DNA of 64,000 nucleotides from Streptomyces sp. NBC_01707 (GTDB lineage: Bacteria > Actinomycetota > Actinomycetes > Streptomycetales > Streptomycetaceae): positions 186,001-250,000 of the forward strand of contig NZ_CP109190.1 of the NCBI RefSeq assembly GCF_041438805.1, given 5' to 3'. Position 1 is the first letter of the stretch, and each line of letters starts with the position of its first letter. Of this stretch, positions 53,186-62,536 are shown in pieces. The notes beneath the pieces were generated by a model that searched no databases, was not told the origin of the DNA, and saw nothing but the letters and a program-made list of their open reading frames with translations. A program made the translations under genes and the position numbers.

Positions 53186-54262
53186 TCAGCTCTCTGCATG
53201 CGCACTGCTCGCCGGCTCCGGTCTGTCGCCGCGCCTCAGGAAGGATCTGCACATGGCGACAGCGATAACGACCCACGCAGCGAACCCGAACCACACCTCG
53301 ACCCGGGCAATATTGACCATGAAGGCGAGTCCGGTCGTCCGACCGTAGGTAGCGCTCGCCGCTGCATATATGCCGAGAGGGAAGACCATGCTCCACAGGG
53401 CGGGTTCGTATTCCACTCGCTCTCGGTCCACCAGGTGGCGCCGCACCGCGAAGGCCAGCAGCAGGGGAATCCACCACGTTCCGAAGGCCCACAGCACGAA
53501 GGCGAGCCCGGAGACCACTTGTTTGGTCGCGACCAGGACGGGCAGCGTCGGCGGAAGGTCCAGGATCTTGGCTCCGGCGAGCACGCTGATGGCCGTGGCC
53601 CCCATGTAAACCCAGTAGGTGGGGCTCAGAGCGTGTGGGGCGACCGGAGAGTCAAGCAGGCGGACGGTGACCAGGCCGACCAGCATCAGGTAGAGAACGA
53701 CAGCCACACCCCAGAAGGCCACTGCCAACGGCGCCAGGGAGGCGGTGAGGCTAGGCTCCACCGCGGCTACGGTGGCAGCAGCAGCAGCCAGGGATTGTGT
53801 ACCGACGACCCACATGAACCAGCTGCCATCGGTTTTGGGCAGCACCGGTGCTTGGCGTTGGCCCACCACCATCGCACCGGGGACGACATAGGTGACTACC
53901 AGCCAGATGGGGACAGTGGTCAGCCCAAGTACCGCGCAGGTCAAAGGATGATCCTCGGCCAGCCGCATGCCGACCACGTTGGGAGCGGCCACCAGGGTGA
54001 AGTAGCCGAAGCCGCGGGAGGGGTTCTGCACGTCGTCGATTACCCGTTGAGGGAAGCGCACGGCACGCCAGGTGTACGTCACTATCAGCACAGCCAGGGC
54101 AAGGATCGCCAGCATCAGGAGCACAGTGGAGAGCGCGTGGGCCCCGAAGAGTTCCAGCCCCGTGGATACGATCCCGGTTGCCATGACGAGAGCTGCGTAG
54201 CCCGGGTGCAGGTCGGCGATCTCTTGGCGGAGGCGGTAGTGCGCAGCAGCCCTATGGACCAT
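53186..54262 (-). CDS. TDT/SLAC1-type anion transporter
   Basis: A 358-residue integral membrane protein with about 10 hydrophobic segments. It follows the TDT (tellurite-resistance/dicarboxylate, SLAC1-like) pattern: LHPGYAALVMATGIVSTGLE, GFGYFTLVAAPNVVGMRLAE, WFMWVVGTQSLAAAAATVAA, PTYWVYMGATAISVLAGAKI and WSMVFPLGIYAAASATYG. The family carries anions such as sulfite, malate or nitrate-like ions. It lies 62 bases upstream of the molybdoenzyme on the same strand, so it may bring in or export that enzyme's substrate or product (inference). Confidence 0.9.
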   Translation of the reverse strand: MVHRAAAHYRLRQEIADLHPGYAALVMATGIVSTGLELFGAHALSTVLLMLAILALAVLIVTYTWRAVRFPQRVIDDVQNPSRGFGYFTLVAAPNVVGMRLAEDHPLTCAVLGLTTVPIWLVVTYVVPGAMVVGQRQAPVLPKTDGSWFMWVVGTQSLAAAAATVAAVEPSLTASLAPLAVAFWGVAVVLYLMLVGLVTVRLLDSPVAPHALSPTYWVYMGATAISVLAGAKILDLPPTLPVLVATKQVVSGLAFVLWAFGTWWIPLLLAFAVRRHLVDRERVEYEPALWSMVFPLGIYAAASATYGRTTGLAFMVNIARVEVWFGFAAWVVIAVAMCRSFLRRGDRPEPASSAHAES

Positions 54263-54437
54263 CGACGGGAACCTTCTGGGCTAGGCGGTTCTACGCAAGG
54301 ATTATGCGTCTTTTGCCCAGATATTTCACGCGACTCTCCGCATCGGAATGTGAGCATCACGGCCCCGCATCCGGTGTCGCGTGAACGACGTCCGACAGCG
54401 GAGCAGGCGGGCGTCGTCCGCTTCCTTGGCCTGCCTC

Positions 54438-55772
54438 CTATTGCGTCAGGAGATGGGACGCCGCCCTTGCGACGGCTCGCCGGGCTCGAACGAGGTCGAC
54501 TCGCAGCGGCTGCCCGTCGGCGATAACCTGCTCACCGGCGACCCAGACGCTGCGAACCGCCCGCGATCCCGCTGCCCACACCAGGTTGGCAATCAATTGC
54601 TCGTCGGGCACGTTCAGCCCTGCGGCGAAGGACGGTCCGTCCACGCCGACGTGCACCATGTCGGCCCACGTGCCTGGGCAAAGCGCGCCGATGTCCTTTC
54701 GCCCGAGGGCGGCGGCGCCTCCACGGGTCGCCATCATCAATGCGGCCGGAGCGGTCAAGGCCATGGGATCCTCGGTAGTTACCCGGGCCAGCATCATGGC
54801 GATCCGCATCTCTTCCCATAGGTCGAGATCATCGTTGCTCGCCGGGCCGTCCGTGCCCAGTCCGACTGAGACGGACGCCGCCCGCAAAGCGGTGAGTCCG
54901 GCGACCCCTGAAGCCAGCTTTGCGTTGGACCCCGGGCAGTGTGCGACTCCAGCGCCGTAGTCGGCCAGGAGCCGAATGTCGTGCACCGACAGGTGCACGG
55001 AGTGTGCCGCCAGCAGTCGCCCATTCAGCAGCCCCGTCTCCTCGAGCAGTCGCGGAACAGAACCGTGAGCGGCACGCTGCTTCTGATCCTCACTCAGGGA
55101 CTCAGCGACATGGATGTGGACGAGGGCTCCGCGAGCGGAGGCCGATTCTGCCGTCGCACGCAGCGCCTCGACGGGGAGGGTGTATGCGGAGTGTGGGCCG
55201 TAGCACAACTCGATGCGATCACCCGGCCCGAACTGCATACCGTCCGCGTCGATCCACTTGTCGATGCGTGCCACCGCACTCTGCCAGTGCGCACCCGGCA
55301 GGTCGAAGTAGGCGGGCGCCATAAGTATTCGGCTGCCGGCCGTAAGGGCAGCCTGAACCACGGCCTCAGCGTGTAGGTACATCTCCGCACTGGTAGTGAC
55401 ACCGTGCTGCAGCATCTCAACGCAGCCCAGCAACATACCGGCATACGCATCCTCTGGACGCATCCGCGCCTCGGCGGGCCATATGACGTCGTTCAGCCAG
55501 GACATCAAAGGCAGGTCTCCCCCGGCGCCGCGCAGTGGCGTCATGGCGCTGTGCGCGTGCGCATTGACCAGCCCAGGCATGAGGATCCCGGTCAGCTGCG
55601 TTACAGCTTGTCCGTTGGACGGGGGCGCGTCGGCGCGAGGCCCGCAGTAGGCGACGCGACCGTCGGCCCCCACATCGACGACGCCGTCCCGGACTACGGA
55701 GCAGCTAGCGTCCATGGGCAGAACAATGGGGGCGTAATAACGACGTGCGGGCTGCAATGTCACTCTCTTCAT
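54438..55772 (-). CDS. Amidohydrolase/deaminase (TRZ/ATZ-type)
   Basis: A 444-residue metal-dependent hydrolase from ATG 55772 (alternative ATG 55790). Metal ligands are visible: NAHAHSAMTPLRGAGGD (HxH near 67), a His in ALVHIHVAESLSEDQKQ near 213, a His in AAHSVHLSVHDIRLLADYGA near 250, and Asp in VGLGTDGPASNDDLDLWEEM near 303. The C-terminal beta-sandwich (GALCPGTWADMVHVGVDG) is complete. This pattern is shared by guanine-, hydroxyatrazine- and S-adenosylhomocysteine-type deaminases. The substrate is probably an N-heterocycle. It is 175 bases upstream of the transporter gene on the same strand. Confidence 0.9.
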   Translation of the reverse strand: MKRVTLQPARRYYAPIVLPMDASCSVVRDGVVDVGADGRVAYCGPRADAPPSNGQAVTQLTGILMPGLVNAHAHSAMTPLRGAGGDLPLMSWLNDVIWPAEARMRPEDAYAGMLLGCVEMLQHGVTTSAEMYLHAEAVVQAALTAGSRILMAPAYFDLPGAHWQSAVARIDKWIDADGMQFGPGDRIELCYGPHSAYTLPVEALRATAESASARGALVHIHVAESLSEDQKQRAAHGSVPRLLEETGLLNGRLLAAHSVHLSVHDIRLLADYGAGVAHCPGSNAKLASGVAGLTALRAASVSVGLGTDGPASNDDLDLWEEMRIAMMLARVTTEDPMALTAPAALMMATRGGAAALGRKDIGALCPGTWADMVHVGVDGPSFAAGLNVPDEQLIANLVWAAGSRAVRSVWVAGEQVIADGQPLRVDLVRARRAVARAASHLLTQ

Positions 55773-56441
55773 GGGAGGTTCACCAGCCATGCTCGTTGCG
55801 GGGCCGGGCGGATCGGTCGGCATTCTGGATGGACGAATCTCCCTCCGTGGGGTCGACATCTTTGAACTGGGCGCACCACGCCACGCGTCCCACCGCCCCG
55901 GTGGTCAGGCGCCTCGCGTGGCTTGAACGCGTCCGCAAAGATCTCTTGGCTCGCGCTCGCAACGATGTGTTTCAGCGCGCAATCAGCTCCCACCCCCACT
56001 GCTTCGGTTTGCGGCGACATCTACGGGCTCCCCCGTCAGGGTGCCTCCGCAGGGGTAGGTGCTGGCCACGACAAAACCATCGATGGCCCCGAACGCATCC
56101 CGCATCGCAGAGACGTCATGCGTGCTGTCGGCCACGCTCGAACTGGGCATATCAGCATCTGGCGCTGGCATAACCTCGCCGCGCGCAGTCTGGATCAGCA
56201 CCGGCCGGGTGATCCCCCGCGCCACAAGATTCACCTTCATGATCGGTCTGAGCTACGGCGCCCAGTGGCGCCGCTATTGACCATAAAGCTCATCGGACAC
56301 TATGTCCAACGCGATGTTCTACGTATGGCTACCCGGGATGGCACCTCTTCATCGACGGACGCAGGAGTCAAGGATGCGAAGTGCGACCCCGCTGGCCCGG
56401 ACGCGTCCGATCGCCCAACCACACACCCGCTCGCGGGGCGT
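55773..56441. other. 669 bases without a confident gene
   Basis: A minus-strand frame at 55983-56240 (MKVNLVARGITRPVLIQTAR...FVVASTYPCGGTLTGEPVDV) might be a gene fragment but no family is recognised. The palindrome ggacactatgtcc (56295-56307) resembles the operator-like repeats at 61108 and 62264. Confidence 0.4.
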
Positions 56442-57218
56442 TCACGCCTTGGTGCATCCCGTCCGTGAGACACGGTCACCAGCGTGCGGTGTCAGGAACT
56501 GGACGAAGGCACCGTGAAGTTCAGTGCGTCGCTGCCAGCGGACGGCGAGGCGCTTGAAGTGGTGGAGCAGGGCGAAAGTCTGCTCCACCACGTAGCGGAG
56601 CTTGCCCAGGCCCTTGATGTCCGGGCAGCCCTTGCGTGAGATGACGGGCAGGATCCCGCGCTCGCGCAGCGCGCCTCGGTTCGGGTTGGAGTCGTAGCCC
56701 TTGTCGCCGAAGGAGGGCTTCGGGCCTTCGGCGGGGTCGTCCGGGGCGGGCGGGGTCCCGTCGACCAGGGCAAGCATCTGGGTGACGTCGTTGACGTTGG
56801 CCGCAGTGGTGATGACTTTGAGTGGGGTGCCGCGTCCATCGCAGGTCAGGTAGCGTTTGCTGCCCGTTCTTCGCCGGTCGACCGGCGATGGGCCGGTGTC
56901 TTGACCCCCTTTTTTCCCGGACGTGGTAACCGTCCATGCATGCACGTGACACGTCGAGTTCGCCGGCCGCGTTCAGTTTGGCGAGAAGCATCCGGTGCAG
57001 CCGGTCGAAGACCCGTGCTTTCTGCCATCGGTCCAGACGTCGCCAGAAGGTCCACCCCCCGAGCCGAACCCCAGGTCCAGAGGCAGGAGTTGCCAGGATT
57101 TGTCGTTGTAGAGCACGAACAGGACGCCCTGGAGACAGAGCCGGTCCGACACTGGACGCGGCCCCGGCGACTCCGGCCAAGGAGGCAGCAGCGGCTCGAT
57201 CAGAGCCCACAAACTCAT
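56442..57218 (-). pseudogene. Decayed IS5-family transposase with several frameshifts
   Basis: ATG 57218 opens MSLWALIEPLLPPWPESPGP and VLFVLYNDKSWQLLPLDLGF. A second frame continues TFWRRLDRWQKARVFDRLHR, MLLAKLNAAGELDVSRACMD. A third gives VDRRRTGSKRYLTCDGRGTP, LKVITTAANVNDVTQMLALV, SFGDKGYDSNPNRGALRERG and LRYVVEQTFALLHHFKRLAV. Together these are the DDE domain of an IS5-type transposase broken by at least two frameshifts. The C-terminus is replaced after ELHGAFVQF. Confidence 0.88.
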
Positions 57219-57311
57219 CTTCCACGATCCACGGTCGAGTACTCACACCCTCACGAACCGCCGAATCATCACACCGGATACGCCCCACCAGCCGACATCA
57301 ACAAGATCGCG

Positions 57312-58229
57312 TTACGAGCTCGTATGGTGATGCTTGCGATAGGCACTCGGGGGCACACCCATGACACGCTTGAATGCCGTGCTTATCGCACTCTCGGATC
57401 CGTATCCGGTGGAGCGGGCGATGGACGAGATCGTCTCACTGCTCTTTCGTAGCTTCTGCGCCGCCAGCTGAATGCGCCAGTGAGTCAGGTACTCCAGGGG
57501 TCCCTGGCCCACCAAAGTCTTGAAGCGCGCCGCCAGGGTGGATCTGGATACGGCTCCCGCATGCGCCAACTCGGCGACTGTCCAAGAATATGCCGGATCC
57601 GCGTGGAGCGACGTCAGGGCCGCGGCCACCACGGGATCGGCTAGTCCCGCGAGCCAGCCCGAGACCATCTGTGGCTCACGCGCAAGGTGTAGGCGCAGGA
57701 CGTGGACGAGCATGACTACGGCAAGATGCTCAGCCACCAGCGTGGAAGCCATGTGCTTGTCCGACAGTTCGCGTTCGATGATGGTGAGCGCCCACTCAAT
57801 CGTCTCGGCATTGGCGGTTCCAGCGGGCACATGGATCACGGAAGGCAAATCAGCGAGTAGCAGGTCCTGACCGGGCGCCCCAAAAGTAAAGCGGCCGCCG
57901 ATCAACAGGACATCCTGACCTGTTCCCGCGTGTGCGACGCCGTTCTCCGCGGAGCGGAAGACAGTGCTGGCATCGACCTCCGGGCCTGGGGGATCACTGC
58001 GGAGGATGAAACGTTGAGGGCGGGTGAGCAGGTAGCAGTCACCGGGTGACAGTGCGATCGGGTCATCCAGGCTCTCGACTTCAAGGATGCAGTGCCCTCG
58101 CCGCACGGCATTGAACTTCACCCCGGATGGTCCGTCGAACCGCACCGCCCACTCCCCGCCGGCCGTGAGACTTGCAGACACGTGGCTTTGCGTCTCCAGA
58201 AGCGCCAGCACGTCTTCCAGTGGGTCCAT
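57312..58229 (-). CDS. AraC-family regulator with N-terminal cupin domain
   Basis: A 305-residue protein from ATG 58229. The N-terminal cupin-type sensor covers about residues 15-180 (HVSASLTAGGEWAVRFDGPS, SPGDCYLLTRPQRFILRSDP). The C-terminal AraC domain has two HTHs (YSWTVAELAHAGAVSRSTLA, ARFKTLVGQGPLEYLTHWRI; then SISSIARSTGYGSESAISTA-type sequence ending FKRVMGVPPSAYRK). It diverges from the SDR gene at 58344 with a 114-base AT-rich gap, and probably activates or represses that gene. This AraC-SDR divergence is a common regulator-target arrangement. Confidence 0.93.
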   Translation of the reverse strand: MDPLEDVLALLETQSHVSASLTAGGEWAVRFDGPSGVKFNAVRRGHCILEVESLDDPIALSPGDCYLLTRPQRFILRSDPPGPEVDASTVFRSAENGVAHAGTGQDVLLIGGRFTFGAPGQDLLLADLPSVIHVPAGTANAETIEWALTIIERELSDKHMASTLVAEHLAVVMLVHVLRLHLAREPQMVSGWLAGLADPVVAAALTSLHADPAYSWTVAELAHAGAVSRSTLAARFKTLVGQGPLEYLTHWRIQLAAQKLRKSSETISSIARSTGYGSESAISTAFKRVMGVPPSAYRKHHHTSS

Positions 58230-58343
58230 CGATGCTCTCCTGGACGCTCAATAAGGTACTGCGGACCCTTAATGATAGTACGTACAGAGTAGTGACTTTA
58301 AAATCGAGACGGAATCGCACCTATCATGCTGAAAGGCTCTTCT
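58230..58343. promoter_or_regulatory. AT-rich divergent promoter region of the AraC and SDR genes
   Basis: The gap is much AT-richer than its surroundings (for example taatgatagtacgtac and tgactttaaaatcgag). It contains an imperfect repeat taaggt...acccttа-like around 58252-58271 and gtacgtac near 58278-58285, which are possible AraC operator half-sites. Confidence 0.5.
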
Positions 58344-59306
58344 GTGAGTATTCAAGACAGCTTGGTCACTCCCTTCCCTCGGGACGCCTCGGCAGCCGAG
58401 GTCATCAGCGGGATCGATCTCACCGGTCGGCGCGCCCTTGTCACCGGCGGCGCCTCGGGGATCGGCGCCGAGACTGTCCGAGCTCTTGCCGCCGCTGGCG
58501 CGGAAGTAACCATCGCGACCCGCCGCCCAGAGACTGCAGAGCTACTCATCCGCGAGATCGCCGACGTCGGAGGGGCCGGCTCGGTAAGGGCATCGGACCT
58601 CGACCTGGCCGACCTGACCTCCGTCGACGCATTCACACGGGCCTGGCAAGGGCCTCTTGACCTTCTTGTGGCGAACGCCGGAATCATGGCGTTGCCGCAG
58701 AAAGAAGTCACTCCCGAGGGTTGGGAGCTCCAGCTCGCCACCAATTTCCTCGGCCACTTCGCACTCGCCACGGCCCTCCACGGCGCGCTCGCGGAAAGCG
58801 GGGCCGCTCGGATCGTAGTGGTCAGCTCCGGTGCACATCGCCAGGCACCCTTCGACTTCGGCGATCCCCAGTTCGATAGGCGTCCGTACGATCCGTGGGC
58901 TGCTTATGGCCAGTCCAAAACGGCAGGAGTCCTGTTCGCCGTGGGTGCTCGGCGGTGGGCCGTCGACGGCATCACAGCCAATGCGCTCAATCCGGGATAT
59001 ATCCTCACAAATTTGCAGCGGCACATTGACGACGAAACTATGCGTTCGCTGGGCGTCATGGACGCCGAAGGGAACCTCACGCCGTTGTCCTACTACAAGA
59101 CGCCGGCCCAGGGAGCCGCAACCTCCGTCCTGCTCGCCACATCGCCTTTGCTGGACAACGTGACCGGGCGCTATTTCGAGGACAACCAGGAAGCGCCGGT
59201 CGCGGCCGACGGCACAAACACGCCGGGTGCCGTCGCCACCCATGCGCTCGACCCGGAGTCAGCCGATCGCCTGTGGCAGTACGCCGCAGGCACCATCAGA
59301 CTCTGA
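58344..59306 (+). CDS. SDR-family oxidoreductase (retinol-dehydrogenase-like)
   Basis: A 320-residue SDR. GTG 58344 was preferred over ATG 58326 because GAAAGG lies 7 bases before it. LTGRRALVTGGASGIGAETV near residue 25 binds NAD(P). LLVANAGIMALPQKEVTPEG lies near 105 and VVVSSGAHRQAPFDF carries the catalytic Ser; Y-x3-K is in AAYGQSKTAGVLFAVGARRW. The length and NPGYILTNL...YYKTPAQGAATSVLLAT segment match the WWOX/retinol-dehydrogenase-like group. Substrates are unknown small carbonyls. It is divergent from the AraC gene and convergent with a TetR gene. Confidence 0.93.
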   Translation: MSIQDSLVTPFPRDASAAEVISGIDLTGRRALVTGGASGIGAETVRALAAAGAEVTIATRRPETAELLIREIADVGGAGSVRASDLDLADLTSVDAFTRAWQGPLDLLVANAGIMALPQKEVTPEGWELQLATNFLGHFALATALHGALAESGAARIVVVSSGAHRQAPFDFGDPQFDRRPYDPWAAYGQSKTAGVLFAVGARRWAVDGITANALNPGYILTNLQRHIDDETMRSLGVMDAEGNLTPLSYYKTPAQGAATSVLLATSPLLDNVTGRYFEDNQEAPVAADGTNTPGAVATHALDPESADRLWQYAAGTIRL

Positions 59307-59351
59307 GCCCCGCCTGGAGCGGCTTCAGATCGTGCAGCCCCAAGTCGGTGT

Positions 59352-59993
59352 TCATTCGGCGGCCTGCCCATGGGGACGCCTGTAGATGCCGTACCAGTAC
59401 CCGCAGGCGAGCTCGCGAGCAACAGCACCGTCGTTGCTCCCTTCACTGGTGGCCACTTGCTGAGCGATGACATGTGCGCCGCCCTGCACGATAATCGTGG
59501 CGGCAAGGCGGGGATCGATGTCCGCCGAGGTACGGCCTGCGCGCTGCTCGTCCTCCAAAATGGTCACCAGAGTGTCAGTGAAGCGATCCTGGTCAAGCGT
59601 CCACGCCTCCCGCACCACGGGGTCGTACGCAGCCACCTCGTTGATCGCAGCCAACAGCACCGCGTGCTTGCGGTAGTGCCGCAGAATGAGCTCATAGGTG
59701 TGCGCCAGTCCGTCGACGCCACCGCCAGGCCCTGTGGGCTTCCAAGAAGCGGCGATCTTGCTGCTCTCGATCTTGAGTGAACCGCTCAACCGCAACAGCA
59801 CATCGACCTTGTCGCGAAAATAGAGGTAGAACGTGGAGCGTGAGATACCGGCAGCTTGGGCAATCTGTTCGACGCTCAGTTCCGTATAGGTCACCCCATC
59901 ACGCAGACGGTCTTCGATCACCGACAGAATCCGCTTTTCCAGTTCAGCGCGTCGGTGCGCCGCGTCAGAGGGTCGTCGCGTAGTGGAAGCCAT
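59352..59993 (-). CDS. TetR-family regulator
   Basis: A 213-residue protein (MASTTRRPSDAAHRRAELEK). The HTH is TELSVEQIAQAAGISRSTFY then LYFRDKVDVLLRLSG at about residues 38-72. The sensor domain (AHTYELILRHYRKHAVLLAA, INEVAAYDPVVREAWTLDQD, PRLAATIIVQGGAHVIAQQV) resembles the EthR-like group. It converges with the SDR and lies just downstream of a broken acyl-CoA dehydrogenase gene. Its target genes are not obvious; the operator-like palindromes at 61108 and 62264 are candidates. Confidence 0.92.
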   Translation of the reverse strand: MASTTRRPSDAAHRRAELEKRILSVIEDRLRDGVTYTELSVEQIAQAAGISRSTFYLYFRDKVDVLLRLSGSLKIESSKIAASWKPTGPGGGVDGLAHTYELILRHYRKHAVLLAAINEVAAYDPVVREAWTLDQDRFTDTLVTILEDEQRAGRTSADIDPRLAATIIVQGGAHVIAQQVATSEGSNDGAVARELACGYWYGIYRRPHGQAAE

Positions 59994-60106
59994 ACAAGCA
60001 TCCTAAGGAACAGGGTCGGGTGCCCTGCACCGCGACGGCCACTCGCCGGCTCTAAAGCGCCTAGTTGAGGGCGACCCCGGAGCCGGACGCGTTCTTGGTC
60101 TAACAC

Positions 60107-60954
60107 TCAGACCATGAGGCTGACTCGTTCATCGATCCCGAGCAGGGACTTGCCGTAGACCTCCATACCAACTGCCGGCACGAGGCCAGCGTGGCGTGCC
60201 GCGATGTTGGCGTCGCGCCATATGCGCTGCAGCGGGTTGGCATCGGCGAACGCGGACGCGCCATGCACATTTAGCAGGGTGGTGACTGCGGAAAGCACCT
60301 GCTGGGCCGCGTAGCCCGCCTGCGCCCTGATCCGGGTGCGTGCCGTGTAGTCAAGGGAACGCGTAGAGGCGGCAGCGTCCACCTCATCCACGGCTGCGTA
60401 GATGTGCAGGCGGGCCGTTTTCAGTTGCAATGCGGCTTCAGCAACCTGGGTCTGCACGGCCACGGAATCTGCTTGTCCCGCATGGATCGTGAACGACAAG
60501 GGCTTCGAGGTCGCCTGTCCGATCACAGTGTCCAGTGCTGCTTTGCCCAGCCCGAGCAGCGGCCCGGTCAGGCACAGAAGCAGCATGGGTGCAAAGGCTG
60601 ACTTGTAAAGAGCACCGTCTTCAGCCGTGCGCGGGTATTCACCCTCTGCGGCAGCCGGGACCGAGAGCACGCGGTGTACCGGCACGAAGACGTCTCGTGC
60701 AATGAGGGTGTTGCTGGCGGTTGCCCTCATACCTGCCGTACGCCACGTGCCCTCGATGACCAGCTCGGATGCGGAATCAGAACGAGCGCCTGGTCCAGGA
60801 CCGCCCCGGCGTCATCCTTTAGCAGCGCACCCAGCGCGGCCCACGTCGCATAGGGGGCAGCCGAGTTGTACGACCACTTCCCTGTCACGCGCCAGCCGCC
60901 CTCAACCTTTCGTGGGCGGCAAGGGAACAGCGGGGCGGCGGAACGGTATGTCAT
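60107..60954 (-). pseudogene. Truncated, frameshifted acyl-CoA-dehydrogenase-like flavoprotein
   Basis: Reading the minus strand from 60954: YRSAAPLFPCRPRKVEGGWR, VTGKWSYNSAAPYATWAALG and DQALVLIP, then a one-base shift near 60770 to ASELVIEGTWRTAGMRATAS, NTLIARDVFVPVHRVLSVPA and the helical C-terminus (GKAALDTVIGQATSKPLSFT ... RHAGLVPAVGMEVYGKSLLG). This is the middle and C-terminal part of the HpaH/HsaA-type flavin-dependent monooxygenase/acyl-CoA dehydrogenase fold. The N-terminal helical domain is missing, cut near a hairpin at 60974. Confidence 0.8.
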
Positions 60955-60973
60955 CGGCCTCCGCCACCATGCC

Positions 60974-61024
60974 GCCGAGGCCCTTCTGATTTCTGCGGTA
61001 CGAGGGGGTCAGAAGGGCCTCGGC
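60974..61024. terminator. Perfect 16-bp-stem hairpin at the boundary of the broken dehydrogenase
   Basis: Arms 60974-60989 and 61009-61024 (half gccgaggcccttctga) are perfectly complementary around a 19-base loop. It is strong enough to be a bidirectional terminator, here left over between the truncated gene and the hydrolase region. Confidence 0.7.
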
Positions 61025-61229
61025 CCCATCACCTAACCGGGGAGGCCGCCTCTCATGGTCATGAAATCAGGCCGCCCAGCCGTACGTAATCAACTCTAGA
61101 GTGATCCGGACATGTGTCCAACGGCTCGTCCGATGCCTGGTTGTGGGTCGCCAGGGGTGGATGGCGAACAAACGGAGGGGGATCACGAGACCGCGAAGTA
61201 GCGGCGTGTTGCCGCTCCCGGGGACGTCG

Positions 61230-62018
61230 TCACCGGCCCGCACGGGCGAGCCACGAGAGAACGTGGTCGGCGACTTCCTTCCAGCTCGGTTCCAGAACGA
61301 GGCTGTGGGAACGGTCGGCCAGGTACAGGTAGTCGGCGCCAAAGTGGGCGGCATGCCGGCTTACCAGCTCGGCAGGGGACACGATGTCGCGGCCGCCCGC
61401 GATCATCAACGCGGGCGCATCGATCCGCTCACGATCGAGCTCGATGGCGGCGCCACGCTGCGCGGCCTCCCACACCGCTCGCGGAGACTCGTCCGGCATC
61501 AGGTCGTAGTACCGACGTGAGTCCTCGTCCGAGCAGCCGGCAAAGAACCATTCCACGGCCATCTCGTATGGCATCGGGGGGAACGGCTTGGACATATCGA
61601 TGGGGAGCGGTATGGCCTCTCCCGCGGACTGACTGCAGGGAACTGGCGCCAGTAGGACCTGAGCCTCTACTGGGAAGTCCTCCGCATACTTCTGGACCGC
61701 CGCCGCACCCATGCTGTGCGCAACGAACACCGGCGCTTCCCCGATATGCGCGGCTACCGTCCGCAGCTCGCGGGTCACGTCGAGCATGCTCCGTCGGACG
61801 AACTCTTCCTGCGGCAGAGCTTCCGAGTTTGTGTGGTTGTACCAGCTGAAGGAGTAGCTGTGTCTGCCTGCGGCAGCGAAGTGCGGCAGCCACTGCTCCC
61901 AGAGCCAGCTGCCGTGGCTGCCGCCGTGGACGAACACCACCGGAGGACCCTCAGGCCTTCCTTCCGGCTTGGCGTGTTCGACGAAGACCCCGTCAATCTG
62001 GCGTCGTTCGATCTTCAT
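61230..62018 (-). CDS. Alpha/beta-fold hydrolase
   Basis: A 262-residue hydrolase from ATG 62018 with AGGTGAAAG upstream. VVFVHGGSHGSWLWEQWLPH near 30 gives the oxyanion region, the nucleophile Ser is in APVFVAHSMGAAAVQKYAED near 95, Asp in LMIAGGRDIVSPAELVSRHA near 205, and His in YLADRSHSLVLEPSWKEVAD near 235. It is a complete triad of normal length. The substrate is unknown, likely an ester or lactone. It is monocistronic, 246 bases from a palindromic operator. Confidence 0.9.
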   Translation of the reverse strand: MKIERRQIDGVFVEHAKPEGRPEGPPVVFVHGGSHGSWLWEQWLPHFAAAGRHSYSFSWYNHTNSEALPQEEFVRRSMLDVTRELRTVAAHIGEAPVFVAHSMGAAAVQKYAEDFPVEAQVLLAPVPCSQSAGEAIPLPIDMSKPFPPMPYEMAVEWFFAGCSDEDSRRYYDLMPDESPRAVWEAAQRGAAIELDRERIDAPALMIAGGRDIVSPAELVSRHAAHFGADYLYLADRSHSLVLEPSWKEVADHVLSWLARAGR

Positions 62019-62263
62019 TTCTTTCACCTCTGCAGAGATACGAGGCCGGTGCCAGCAGCCGATCTGGCTCATCAGATGGGCAGCTTCGTGCGGCTCTGAC
62101 ACGGCCAGGGAGAAAATTCCGGTGCCGAGCGAAGGGCCGACCGGTCGCGGGTGACCTGTCACAGCGGATCACCAGCGGGTGCGCTGTATGCCGGTAGCCC
62201 GCCCGTGCACAACCGATTGGCGGTTCAACCGAGGTCGAGCACGCACGGGGAGCGACACAGTGT

Positions 62264-62278
62264 TGGACACAGTGTCCA
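62264..62278. promoter_or_regulatory. TetR-like operator palindrome TGGACAC-A-GTGTCCA
   Basis: A perfect 15-base palindrome preceded by a second overlapping acacagtgt at 62255-62263, so GACACAGTGT is repeated twice. Related palindromes occur at 56295-56307 and 61108-61119. It lies between the divergent hydrolase and HD-domain genes and fits TetR binding. Confidence 0.6.
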
Positions 62279-62536
62279 GGTATCCTACAGTCGAACGCGG
62301 GCTAGTCGGAAACGTGTTCCTGGCCAGCGGACGAAGGCAGCAGCAGACTTTCTCGCCGCGCCGCACCCTCCGCATCCCCGGTATTGCGCGCGGTACATGA
62401 GGGTCGACATTGCTATGTGACAACCCTGAGCCTCGTAGATGCCGCACCTCGGCTAACGGCAGCGGCAACACCTTCGGCTACCCGGCGGCTATCGTCGCTG
62501 TGTCCAAGTCATGAACGCGAAGGAAGGCGTAGCAGG

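Noticed and set aside
53198..54526. Plus-strand frame opposite the transporter
   Set aside because: It is His/Gln/Gly-rich without membrane or domain pattern, whereas the minus strand shows ten membrane segments.
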